Assembly (NCBI GenBank): GCA_038243995.1
Contig: JBBRTV010000028.1
Span: 1 to 64,000 of the forward strand
Length of the DNA stretch: 64,000 nt
Origin: Scleromatobacter sp038243995
GTDB taxonomy: Bacteria > Pseudomonadota > Gammaproteobacteria > Burkholderiales > Burkholderiaceae_C
Reading direction: 5' to 3'
The first letter of the stretch is position 1. The number at the start of each line of letters is the position of its first letter. The position numbers and the translations under genes were made by a program. The notes under the pieces were generated by a model. The model searched no databases, had not been told where the DNA came from, and was given only the letters and a program-made list of their open reading frames with translations. Below, piece by piece: positions 35,413 through 43,486 of the stretch.

Positions 35413-36433
35413 CCTCGCCCTCATCGGTGTCGGCAAGCGCTTCGGCGAGACCCAGGCAGTCGCCGGCCTCGACCTGGCGGTGGCCAGCGGCGAATTCATC
35501 GTCCTGCTCGGGCCGAGCGGCGCCGGCAAGACGACCACGCTGCGACTCGTGGCCGGACTCGAGCGGCCCGACGCGGGCCAGGTGATCATCGGCGGGCGCG
35601 ACGTGACGGCGCTCGCCCCCGCGCTGCGCGACGTCGCCTTCGTGTTCCAGCAGTACTCGCTCTACCCGCACCTGAGCGTCTACGACAACCTCGCCTTCCC
35701 GCTGCGGTCGCCCATGCATCCGACGCCGGAAGACGAGATCCGCCGCACGGTGACCCGCGTCGCGCACCTGCTGCGCATCGAGGACAAGCTGCAGAGCGCG
35801 GCCACGCGGCTGTCCGGCGGCCAGATGCAGCGCGTGGCGATCGGCCGCGCGCTCGTGCGCGATCCGGCGGTCTACCTGATGGACGAACCGCTCTCGTCGC
35901 TCGACGCGAAGCTGCGCAACGACCTGCGCCTCGAACTCAAGCGCATCCAGCAGGACCTGGGCGCGACGATGCTCTACGTCACGCACGACCAGATCGAGGC
36001 GCTGACGATGGCCACGCGCATCGGCGTCCTCGAGCAGGGCCGGCTGGTGCAGGTGGATACGCCGCAGCGCATCTACGAAGAGCCGGTCAGCAGCCATGTC
36101 GCGTCGCGCCTCGGTTCGCCGCGCATCAACCTGATGCCGCGCGCCCTGTTGAACGGGGCCGCGGCGCCCGCCACGGCGGTGACGGTCGGCGTGCGCGCCG
36201 AGCACCTGGTGCTGCATTCGCGCGCCGGCGCGGGCGCGCATCGCCCGGCCAGGGTGCAGCGCATCGAGCACCTGGGCGACCAGACCCTGGTGCACGTCCG
36301 GCTCGACGACAGCGCGCAGGACCTGGTCAGCGCGGCGCCCGCGGGAACGAGCTTCGCCCCGGGAGACGACGTGCGCCTCGAGCTGCTGCGGCCGCTCTGG
36401 TTCGACGCCGGCGGCCGCCGCATTCCCACCTGA
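35405..36433 (+). CDS. ABC transporter ATPase 2
   Basis: 342 residues, MalK/UgpC type. Walker A GPSGAGKTTTLRL, VFQQYSLYPHLSVY, signature LSGGQMQRVAIGRAL, Walker B VYLMDEPLSSLD and H-loop VTHDQIEALTM are all consensus, and a shorter TOBE domain follows. The ATG at 35405 overlaps the end of ATPase 1 by eight bases (ATGGCTGA); a possible start 33 bases earlier would only add overlap. Two dedicated ATPase genes in one importer operon also occur in the rhizobial glycerol transporter, consistent with a polyol-type substrate. Confidence 0.93.
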   Translation: MADLALIGVGKRFGETQAVAGLDLAVASGEFIVLLGPSGAGKTTTLRLVAGLERPDAGQVIIGGRDVTALAPALRDVAFVFQQYSLYPHLSVYDNLAFPLRSPMHPTPEDEIRRTVTRVAHLLRIEDKLQSAATRLSGGQMQRVAIGRALVRDPAVYLMDEPLSSLDAKLRNDLRLELKRIQQDLGATMLYVTHDQIEALTMATRIGVLEQGRLVQVDTPQRIYEEPVSSHVASRLGSPRINLMPRALLNGAAAPATAVTVGVRAEHLVLHSRAGAGAHRPARVQRIEHLGDQTLVHVRLDDSAQDLVSAAPAGTSFAPGDDVRLELLRPLWFDAGGRRIPT

Positions 36434-36461
36434 AACAAGAGACGGATTCCACGAGGTTGCG

Positions 36462-37082
36462 ATGACTCCTGCCGACCTGATTCGCGTTGCCACCCGGACC
36501 CTGGTCGCCCACGTCGAGGAGCTCACGGCCCTCGACCAGGCGATCGGCGACGGCGACCACGGCCTGAACATGCGCCGCGGCGCCCTGGCGATCGAGGCCC
36601 GCCTGCCCGAGCTCGAACGCCAGTCGCTGATCGAGGCGCTGCGCACGGCGGGCACGACCTGCATGTCGGTCATCGGCGGTTCCTCTGGCCCCGTGTTCGG
36701 CACGCTGCTGGTGACGCTCGCCAAGGAGTTGCCCGACCCGCCCGACGCGCCTTCCCTGGCGCGCGCGCTCGACGCCGGCATCAAGGCGCTGACGCGCCTG
36801 GGCAAGGCGGAGGTCGGCCAGAAGACCTTGCTCGACGTGCTCGACCCGGTGCAGAAGGTGATCGCCGCGGGCGGCACCGACCTGCCCGCGCGGGTGCGCC
36901 AGTGCGCGTTCGACAGCGCCCAGGCCACCGCCCGGATGGACGCGATCCGCGGGCGCGCGTCCTTTCTCGGCGACCGGGCGCTGGGCCATGTCGACCCCGG
37001 CTCGCGCTCGACGGCGTTGATCATCGGCGCGATCTGTGACAGCCTCGAAGCCCCCGCCCGGGCGCCTTCCTCCTCCGACTGA
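36462..37082 (+). CDS. dhaL: Dihydroxyacetone kinase subunit L (nucleotide-binding)
   Basis: 206 residues, the all-helical DhaL fold. The Mg-nucleotide site is AIGDGDHGLNMRRG (residues ~24-37), with GGSSGPVFGTLL, QKTLLDVLDPVQK and RGRASFLGDRALGHVDPGS completing the conserved set. DhaL supplies the phosphoryl group to the substrate bound on DhaK. In PTS-type systems DhaL keeps a bound ADP and is re-phosphorylated by DhaM; no DhaM is encoded nearby, so ATP may be used directly or DhaM may be elsewhere. It starts 28 bases after ATPase 2 with a GAGG ribosome binding site. Related kinases act on erythrulose or other ketotetroses, so the substrate need not be dihydroxyacetone. Confidence 0.92.
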   Translation: MTPADLIRVATRTLVAHVEELTALDQAIGDGDHGLNMRRGALAIEARLPELERQSLIEALRTAGTTCMSVIGGSSGPVFGTLLVTLAKELPDPPDAPSLARALDAGIKALTRLGKAEVGQKTLLDVLDPVQKVIAAGGTDLPARVRQCAFDSAQATARMDAIRGRASFLGDRALGHVDPGSRSTALIIGAICDSLEAPARAPSSSD

Positions 37083-37093
37083 AGAGAACTCCC

Positions 37094-38083
37094 ATGAAGA
37101 AGCTCATCAACGACGTCGATTCGGTACTGACGCAATCGCTGGACGGCTTCGCCGCCGCCCACGCCGACATCGTGACCCTGGGCGAGGGCTGGCAGTTCGT
37201 GCGGCGGCGCACGCTGAAGCCGGGCAAGGTGGCGCTGATCTCCGGCGGCGGCTCGGGCCACGAGCCGCTGCATGCCGGCTTCGTCGGCCAGGGCATGCTG
37301 GACGCGGCCTGCCCCGGCCAGGTGTTCACCTCGCCCACGCCCGACCAGATGCTGGCGGCGGCCAACGCGGTCGACACCGGCGCCGGCGTGCTGTTCATCG
37401 TCAAGAACTATTCCGGCGACATGATGAACTTCCAGATGGCCGCCGAGATGCTGGATCGCGACAACGCGACCGTCATCGTCAACGACGACGTGGCGGTCGA
37501 GAACTCCACCTACACCACCGGCCGGCGCGGCGTGGCGGGCACGCTGGTCGTCGAGAAGATCGTCGGCGCCGCGGCGGAGCGCGGCGACAGCCTCGCGGCA
37601 TTGAAGACGCTGGGCGACGCCGTCAACAAGGCGACCGCCTCCATGGGCGTGGCCCTGTCGTCGTGCATCGTGCCCGCGGCCGGCACGCCGACCTTCCAGA
37701 TCGGTCCCGACGAAATGGAGATGGGCGTCGGCATCCACGGCGAGCCGGGCCGGCGCCGCGTGCGCATGGCCACGGCCGACGAGATCGCCGCCGAGCTGAC
37801 CGGGGCCATCCTCAAGGACCTGGCGCTGCCCACGGGCCAGGAGGTGCTGCTGCTGGTCAACGGCTTCGGCGGCACGCCGCTGATGGAGCTCTACGTGATG
37901 GTCAACGCCGTGCGCAAGGTGCTGGCCGCCGCCGGCGTGACGGTGGTGCGCCACCTCACCGGCTCCTACGTCACCTCGCTCGAGATGGCGGGCTGCTCGG
38001 TCACCGTCAGCGCGCTCGACGCCGCGCAGCTCGCCCTGTGGGACGCCCCGGTGCACACACCCGCGTTGCGCTGGGGCGCCTGA
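37094..38083 (+). CDS. dhaK: Dihydroxyacetone kinase subunit K (substrate-binding)
   Basis: 329 residues. Conserved DhaK motifs: ISGGGSGHEPLHAGFVG (49-65), VKNYSGDMMNFQMA, VNDDVAV, and GIHGEPG with His215, the residue that binds the ketose carbonyl as a covalent hemiaminal. The length matches single-domain DhaK. Together with DhaL, eleven bases upstream, it phosphorylates dihydroxyacetone or a related short ketose in the cytoplasm. It is the last gene of the importer operon and is followed by a hairpin. Confidence 0.93.
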   Translation: MKKLINDVDSVLTQSLDGFAAAHADIVTLGEGWQFVRRRTLKPGKVALISGGGSGHEPLHAGFVGQGMLDAACPGQVFTSPTPDQMLAAANAVDTGAGVLFIVKNYSGDMMNFQMAAEMLDRDNATVIVNDDVAVENSTYTTGRRGVAGTLVVEKIVGAAAERGDSLAALKTLGDAVNKATASMGVALSSCIVPAAGTPTFQIGPDEMEMGVGIHGEPGRRRVRMATADEIAAELTGAILKDLALPTGQEVLLLVNGFGGTPLMELYVMVNAVRKVLAAAGVTVVRHLTGSYVTSLEMAGCSVTVSALDAAQLALWDAPVHTPALRWGA

Positions 38084-38094
38084 GGGACGCGCGC

Positions 38095-38128
38095 GGCCTG
38101 CGTGCCCGATGCAGGCGGGCACGGGGCC
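38095..38128 (+). terminator. Hairpin after dhaK
   Basis: A perfect 8-bp stem CGTGCCCG/CGGGCACG (38101-38108 with 38116-38123) with a 7-base loop, extended by an outer GGCC/GGCC pair. It begins 11 bases past the dhaK stop. There is no T-run, so it is only terminator-like. Confidence 0.45.
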
Positions 38129-38308
38129 GCGGTCAATGTCTCGGTAGCCGATCGATCTCGATCGCGTTTCCAAAACACCAATCTGCATAGCTCGACGCAT
38201 TGGCGAATCGAGCCAACCGCTAGTCGGGTCGGGTCGGCATGCGACTGGCCGAGTTAGGGGTGTGGCCGGAGTTTTTTCCCTCGCCCCATCTCCCCAGCCA
38301 TTCCTAGA

Positions 38309-39049
38309 ATGCGACCCATGCCACATCTCCAACGCTTCTGCGTCATCGCCCAGGCCCGGTCGGGGTCGGAATATCTCACCACCCGGCTGAACGAGCACCC
38401 GGAGATCGCCTGCCACCGCGAACTCTTCAACCGCCGCACCGTCTATTCGGCGTTGACGGGCGCGCACAAGGCGAGACTGCCGGAGATCGACTGGCGCGAT
38501 GCGCATCCGCTCGAGGCGCTGGAACAGGTGGCGAGCCTGTCGGACGAGGCGTTTCCGGACAAGCGCCTGTTCGGCTTCAAGCTGTTCCTGAATCATAACC
38601 AGGAGGTTCGCAAACACGTGCGCAGCGACCCGCGCTATCGGCTGGTCGTGCTTGAACGCAGGAACAAGCTGGCCCAGTTCACCTCGTCGCTGATCGCACG
38701 CCAGACCGGACGCTGGAGCGCCTTCGCTGGCAAGGAGGGTGCGGCACCCGTCGTGGCGGTGGAGATCGACCTCGCCGAGCTGGCGCGCTTCGTCGAACTC
38801 GAGCAACAGCGTTATGCGCAGTTCAACCAGCGCATCGCCGGCCGTGCCGGCGTCCTGCACCTGAACAGCGAAGACATGGACGCGCGCCTGGCCGAGGTGC
38901 TGGACTTCCTCGGTGTCGACGTCGCGCCCGAACTGCGCGTCGTGCGCACGCGCCAGAACCCGGCGCGGCTGGCGGATCGGATCCGCAACTGGGGCCAGGT
39001 CACCGACTGGCTGGCAAAGAGCGCCCACGCCGACTGGGCCGGGGACTGA
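38309..39049 (+). CDS. Sulfotransferase-like protein (Stf0-related)
   Basis: 246 residues. FCVIAQARSGSEYLTTRLNE (residues ~9-28) is a 5'-phosphosulfate-binding loop as in sulfotransferases, followed by HRELFN, the usual partner segment. RLVVLERRNKLAQFTSSLIA (~112-131) matches the 3'-phosphate-binding region, and LNSEDMDARLAEVLDFLGV is the standard C-terminal part. The fold would transfer sulfate from PAPS to an unknown carbohydrate, lipid or peptide. There is a second ATG three codons on and no good ribosome binding site for either. It is monocistronic, between the DhaKL operon and a convergent gene. Confidence 0.8.
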   Translation: MRPMPHLQRFCVIAQARSGSEYLTTRLNEHPEIACHRELFNRRTVYSALTGAHKARLPEIDWRDAHPLEALEQVASLSDEAFPDKRLFGFKLFLNHNQEVRKHVRSDPRYRLVVLERRNKLAQFTSSLIARQTGRWSAFAGKEGAAPVVAVEIDLAELARFVELEQQRYAQFNQRIAGRAGVLHLNSEDMDARLAEVLDFLGVDVAPELRVVRTRQNPARLADRIRNWGQVTDWLAKSAHADWAGD

Positions 39050-39083
39050 CGCCACGTGTCCATTCCCCGGGGCGAGCAGCAAA

Positions 39084-39097
39084 GGCCGCGCACGGCC
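39084..39097 (-). terminator. Weak terminator-like hairpin between convergent genes
   Basis: Stem GGCCG/CGGCC with a 4-base loop; on the minus strand it is followed by TTT, so it could end transcription of the 39115-41745 gene. The stem is short. Confidence 0.3.
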
Positions 39098-39114
39098 CTG
39101 GCGGGCAAGAACGA

Positions 39115-41745
39115 CTAGAACTTGCCGAGCACGAACGTCCGCGCCTGATCGCCGGTGACGATCCGCGCCACCGGAACGAAGCCGCCCGTCACCGGCCGAT
39201 CGGCGAGCGCTGCGAGTGCGCGCGCGAAAGCCGTCAGGCGCCAGGGCAGCCAGTAGGTCTGGCCGTGTTCGTCGAGCCCGGAGACGGCTGCGGGCTTCAG
39301 CGCGGCCGCGATGACCGTCAGGTGATCCATGACGGCCTGGCGCTGCGCCGGCGCGTTGCGCAGCGTCGCGACGTCGACCGCCTTCAGCGCGGCGAGTTCG
39401 CCGCGCAGCTTCGCGAGGCCCACGCACAGGCGTCCGACATGGCGGATCATGCGCGCGGCCGAATAGCGGGGGTCGGCGCCCGAGCCGGTGCCCCCGCCGA
39501 TGAACTTCTGGACGATCTCGCCCGTGTCCGTCTGCTGCGCCGCCCAGGTCAGCGTCGCCTCGAGGCCGCCCGAATCCGCAGCCGTTTCCAGGATCGTCTG
39601 CGAAAGCGGTTGCGACAACACGTTGGGATAGGCCTGGTCCGCGACGGCCATCACGATGTTCGCCACGTCCGCGAACGTGTGCGTCGACAGGCGCACCCTG
39701 TCGATGTCGGCGCTCGCCAGATCGAGCGGCAGGACGAGATCGAGATTGGACATGGCGGCGGGCAGCGTCGCCGACGAGGCCTCCGGCAAGCCCAGCCTGG
39801 CGGCGAGTGCGGGCCAGGGCGGCACGTCGCAGAGCGGCGCCATGGCCTCGATCACCTTGGCCAGCCGGTCGCGGCTGAGACCGTCGCCCGCGAAGCTGTA
39901 GGCGCCGCGGAACCCTATCGTGTTGGCGGGCGAGCCGTCGGGCGCCGACCGCGCGGCGAAGACGCAGGCGAGCGCGGTGTCGAAATGGCCGAACCAGTTG
40001 GCGGTCTTCGCCTCCGCGCTCGCCGTCCCGTCGGCGGTGTCGACCGCCGTGAGATCGCCCGCCAGCGTGGTCGTCAGGCTGAGCGTCGCGGCCGTGCCGG
40101 CGTTCCAGGCGAGGCCGGTGCCGAGCAGTTGCAGCGAGAGGCTGGTGCCCGCGGCGCGCTCGAGGCGTTCGGTCAGCCGGCCCGAGACGTCCGCGATGTC
40201 GGCCCGCGCGGCCTGGAGCCTGCCCTGCAGGTCGTCCAGCCTGCCGCGCGCCATGGCGGCGTAGAGCGCCCTGGCCGCCGGAGTGCCCTGCACGAACACG
40301 ATGTCGAGCAGCGCGTCGTTGTCCTTGTCCGTTGCGTAGCGCGCGCCGAACACGAGCCCGAGCTTCTGCTGGGCCGCCTGCGTCAGCGCGGCGATCCACT
40401 TGGCGCGCCACGCGCCGTAGGTCGCGATGGCGGCGCGCAGGCCGGCCACCCATTCGGCGTCGACGGGCAGGGCGGCGCCGAGCCGGGCCTGCAGGTGGGT
40501 GCCGAACACGCCGAGCTGGTCCAGCGTCGCGGGCAGGCCCGACCTGGCGGCGGACGCGGACAGTCGCGTCGCCAGCGCCGGGACGTCGGCGTGATCGGCC
40601 ACCCAGCCATTGACGGTGCTCGCCAGCATCGCCGCAGCGTCGTTGCCCGCGTTGATCTGCGCGGGAAGAATGCCTTGGAACAGCGTGGTGAGCTGCTGCG
40701 CCAGCGTCGCTGCGCCGGTCTGCAATTCGGACGCGATGGCGCTGCCGATCCGCTGCAGGGCGGTCGCGCTCGCCGCCTGGCCCGGCGTCAGGCCGAGCGC
40801 CACGCGGGCGAGCAGGTTCTCGCTGCCGGCCGGGTACCGGGCGTCGATCCACGTGCCCAGGAGATCGGGCAGGTAGGACTGCGGCTCCAGCAGCGGCTGT
40901 AGTTGCGGCAACCACGCTGCCGGATCCGGCAGCGTGGAGGCGAGCGCGCTGGCGGCGTCGGTCAGCGATGCGCTGATGTCGGCGGTGGCGCCGATCTGCA
41001 GGCCGAACTTCGATGCATCGCTGTCGTCGCGCGACAGGCGGATCCGCAGGCCGCGCGGATCCCGCGTCGCGCTGAGGTGCAGCCGGCCCGCCAGCCGTAG
41101 CGAGGCGGAGCCGCTCAGGCCCAGCGTGAGGCCGACCGGCACCTGGTTGCCGCCGCCGACCGACATGACCGTGCCGCCGGCCTGCAGCCCCGCCTTCAGG
41201 CCGAGGGAGGCGTCGACGGCGCCGTCGACCTCGAGGCGGGCCTGGCGCCAGCCGGGCGTGCCGCGCATCGCGAACAGTGCGTCGAGCGAGAGGGGGTCCT
41301 GGAGTGCTGCCACGTCGCCGGCCAGCGCGTCCGCCAGCCGCATCGCGTCGGGCTGCGCGAAGATCCACTGGAGGCTGCAGTCCGTCGACGTCGCGATCGA
41401 TCCGGCGATGGCGAAGGCGCCGGCCGGATACCGGCCCGCGACATCGACGCCGACGCTCGCGTCCGCCGACAGCGCGAGAAAGGACAGACCGGCTTCCGGC
41501 GCCAGCGCCAGCGCGGCCAGGTGATCCGCCGGAATCGTCGCGATGCCGAGCCGCGCGTTGGCGCGTACGCCGAGAGAGCGCGACCATCCGCCGTCGGTGT
41601 CGGTGGTGTGCAGCGGCTTGGTGCCCAGGTCGACCCCGGCCGGGGTCGAATTTCCCAGGGCCGAGAGCGGCGTGCGCAGGACGACGTCGGCCTGCAGCAG
41701 GCGCGTCGCGATCGCATCCGACAGGAACTGCTGGAGCGGGATCAT
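39115..41745 (-). CDS. Large protein of unknown function (876 residues)
   Basis: Not recognised. No signal peptide or transmembrane helix. The N-terminal third is Gly/Ala-rich with strand-like alternation (ASLGLKAGLQAGGTVMSVGG, LRLAGRLHLSATRDPRGLRI). The middle is helical (DAASALASTLPDPAAWLPQL, ATALQRIGSAIASELQTGAA). A more conserved-looking stretch is KWIAALTQAAQQKLGLVFGA with LLDIVFVQGTPAARAL. The end is mixed (FGHFDTALACVFAAR, ILETAADSGGLEATLTWAAQ) and finishes ARTFVLGKF. The start is well set: GAGGAG eight bases before the ATG. It diverges from the membrane protein and the TIR/deoxyribosyltransferase-like gene, with 279 bases between, and the three probably form a functional set. A surface or contractile-apparatus component cannot be excluded. 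Confidence 0.8.
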   Translation of the reverse strand: MIPLQQFLSDAIATRLLQADVVLRTPLSALGNSTPAGVDLGTKPLHTTDTDGGWSRSLGVRANARLGIATIPADHLAALALAPEAGLSFLALSADASVGVDVAGRYPAGAFAIAGSIATSTDCSLQWIFAQPDAMRLADALAGDVAALQDPLSLDALFAMRGTPGWRQARLEVDGAVDASLGLKAGLQAGGTVMSVGGGNQVPVGLTLGLSGSASLRLAGRLHLSATRDPRGLRIRLSRDDSDASKFGLQIGATADISASLTDAASALASTLPDPAAWLPQLQPLLEPQSYLPDLLGTWIDARYPAGSENLLARVALGLTPGQAASATALQRIGSAIASELQTGAATLAQQLTTLFQGILPAQINAGNDAAAMLASTVNGWVADHADVPALATRLSASAARSGLPATLDQLGVFGTHLQARLGAALPVDAEWVAGLRAAIATYGAWRAKWIAALTQAAQQKLGLVFGARYATDKDNDALLDIVFVQGTPAARALYAAMARGRLDDLQGRLQAARADIADVSGRLTERLERAAGTSLSLQLLGTGLAWNAGTAATLSLTTTLAGDLTAVDTADGTASAEAKTANWFGHFDTALACVFAARSAPDGSPANTIGFRGAYSFAGDGLSRDRLAKVIEAMAPLCDVPPWPALAARLGLPEASSATLPAAMSNLDLVLPLDLASADIDRVRLSTHTFADVANIVMAVADQAYPNVLSQPLSQTILETAADSGGLEATLTWAAQQTDTGEIVQKFIGGGTGSGADPRYSAARMIRHVGRLCVGLAKLRGELAALKAVDVATLRNAPAQRQAVMDHLTVIAAALKPAAVSGLDEHGQTYWLPWRLTAFARALAALADRPVTGGFVPVARIVTGDQARTFVLGKF

Positions 41746-41849
41746 GGCGTGGTCTCCTCGGTGAGCGGATCGGGGCGGCGCATGGCGCCGCCCTCCGTGC
41801 GCATGTGGCGCGCCGGCGCTCCCCCGCGTCGCGCTCGCTGCGCGAGCAC

Positions 41850-41863
41850 GCGCGCATGCGCGC
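41850..41863. repeat. 14-bp perfect palindrome in a divergent intergenic region
   Basis: GCGCGCATGCGCGC, midway between the divergent starts at 41745 and 42025. It could be an operator, but in DNA this rich in G and C such palindromes arise easily. Confidence 0.35.
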
Positions 41864-42024
41864 AAGCACGGCAACGCGGGGTGCGCGGCGCCGTATGAAG
41901 ATCGTCCCGCGCGGGCCTGCGCGCAATCCCCAGAACAGCAGCCCTGCGCCTGCATGCGCGGCTTGTATCGGGCGCGCACGCGGCGCATGATCCGCGGCGT
42001 TCGATGTCGACGAGGGGGATGACA

Positions 42025-43473
42025 ATGTTCGGTTCCGGCGTTCTCGACACGGCCATCGGCCTGATCTTCGTCTTCCTGCTCGTGAGCATCCTCGTCACGA
42101 TCGCCAACGAACTGATCGCGTCCGTCCTCAGTTCGCGCTCCCAGTGGCTGGCGGCCGGCATGCAGACCCTGCTCGGGGCCAAGCTCGCCGCGGCGCTCTA
42201 TGCGCATCCGCTGATCGGCGGCGCCGACCCGGCGAAGCTGGCGGACGACGTCGCACGCGCCCAGTGGCCCTGGGTCGACCGCCTGACGAAGCTGCCGGTG
42301 ATCGGCAAGGCCCTGGCGCTGCTGCGGCAGCTCGCGAACTGGGAGCGCCTGGCCACCGGCAAGCCTTCCTACATCGCGTCGCGCTCCTTCGCCAACGTGC
42401 TGCTGGACATCATCCGGGAGAACGCCAGTGGCGTGATCGACGCGCGCGACGCGGTGCAGGCGGAAGTCGACACCCTGCATGCAGGCGAAACCACCGCCGC
42501 CTTCGCGGCGCGCGTGGCGAGCGCCGCCGACGGGCTGGGTCCCGAGGCGAAGTACCTGGCCGCCGGGCTCAGGCGGCTCGCGGCCCAGCTGCCGGAGAGC
42601 CGCCCTCTCGACCAGGCCCGGATCGACGTGCAAGCCTTCCTGGACGCGGTCCACCAGCACGGCCTGCGCGATGGGATCGAGGCGCTGGCCACCGACGCCG
42701 AGCGCGCGGCGAGCGGCTTGCAGAAGACGCTGCGCGTGCTGTTGAACGATGCCGGCGGCGACCTCGAGAAGTTCAAGGAGAACATCGAGATCTGGTTCAA
42801 CAACGCGATGGATCGCGTGGGCGGCTGGTACAAGCGCCGCTCGCAATCGGTGATCCTCATCCTGGGGATGACGATCGCGGTCGTCATGAACGTCGATGCG
42901 CTCATGATCGTGCGCTTTCTCGAGACGAATCCCGGCGTGCGCGACGCGCTGGTCGCACAGGCGAAGAGCTATGCCGACAGCAAGGAGGCCGTCGCGGAGC
43001 GCGCCGCCCTGGACAACGGCCGCACTGCGGGAACCGACGAGGCGAAGCCGCTGCCGCCGGCCGCCGCCGCGGCGCAGGGGAAGGGCGCGCCGGAAGCCGC
43101 CACCGGTACCGGCCTGCCGCAGCAGTTCGAGGCGATCCAGTCGCTCCTGCAGCAGCTCGACCTGCCGATCGGCTGGGTGCGCGCCCCCAACTCGCGGGCG
43201 ACTGATCGCGCGCAGTTCAACGTCGTCCCCGATTCCGCGCGGGGGCTCTTGCGCACGCTGGGATTCCACCTGATCGGCTGGCTCGTCACGGCACTCGCCG
43301 CCACGCTCGGTGCGCCGTTCTGGTTCGACATCCTCAATCGCACGGTCTCGATCCGGTCCGCCGGCCGCGCACCCGAGGAGAAGCCGAAGGCCCCGAAGGC
43401 CGTCCAGCAGCCGCTGGAGCCCGGCGAATCGCCCAAGGAGGCGGAGGCCGCGAATGCCCGACAACCCGCCTGA
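42025..43473 (+). CDS. Multi-pass membrane protein of unknown function
   Basis: 482 residues. Transmembrane segments: AIGLIFVFLLVSILVTIAN near the N-terminus, SVILILGMTIAVVMNVDALM around 275-295, and FHLIGWLVTALAATLGAPF near 420-438. Between the first two lies a ~230-residue soluble helical region ending in IEIWFNNAMDRVGGWYKRR, a motif I associate with a widespread uncharacterised membrane family. A proline/alanine-rich linker precedes the last helix, and the C-terminus is a charged Pro/Glu tail. The start at 42025 is chosen over 42004 because GAGGGGG sits six bases before it. The next gene starts 14 bases downstream, so the two are co-transcribed. Confidence 0.82.
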   Translation: MFGSGVLDTAIGLIFVFLLVSILVTIANELIASVLSSRSQWLAAGMQTLLGAKLAAALYAHPLIGGADPAKLADDVARAQWPWVDRLTKLPVIGKALALLRQLANWERLATGKPSYIASRSFANVLLDIIRENASGVIDARDAVQAEVDTLHAGETTAAFAARVASAADGLGPEAKYLAAGLRRLAAQLPESRPLDQARIDVQAFLDAVHQHGLRDGIEALATDAERAASGLQKTLRVLLNDAGGDLEKFKENIEIWFNNAMDRVGGWYKRRSQSVILILGMTIAVVMNVDALMIVRFLETNPGVRDALVAQAKSYADSKEAVAERAALDNGRTAGTDEAKPLPPAAAAAQGKGAPEAATGTGLPQQFEAIQSLLQQLDLPIGWVRAPNSRATDRAQFNVVPDSARGLLRTLGFHLIGWLVTALAATLGAPFWFDILNRTVSIRSAGRAPEEKPKAPKAVQQPLEPGESPKEAEAANARQPA

Positions 43474-43486
43474 ATCGAGGTCGACC

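Noticed and set aside
34907..42025. A 7-kb uninterrupted minus-strand open frame
   Set aside because: It runs antisense to both ABC ATPase genes, dhaL, dhaK and the sulfotransferase gene, and its translation is Arg/Ala/Gly-rich without domains. Such frames are expected opposite GC-rich genes. Only part of 39115-41745, in another frame, is a real minus-strand gene.
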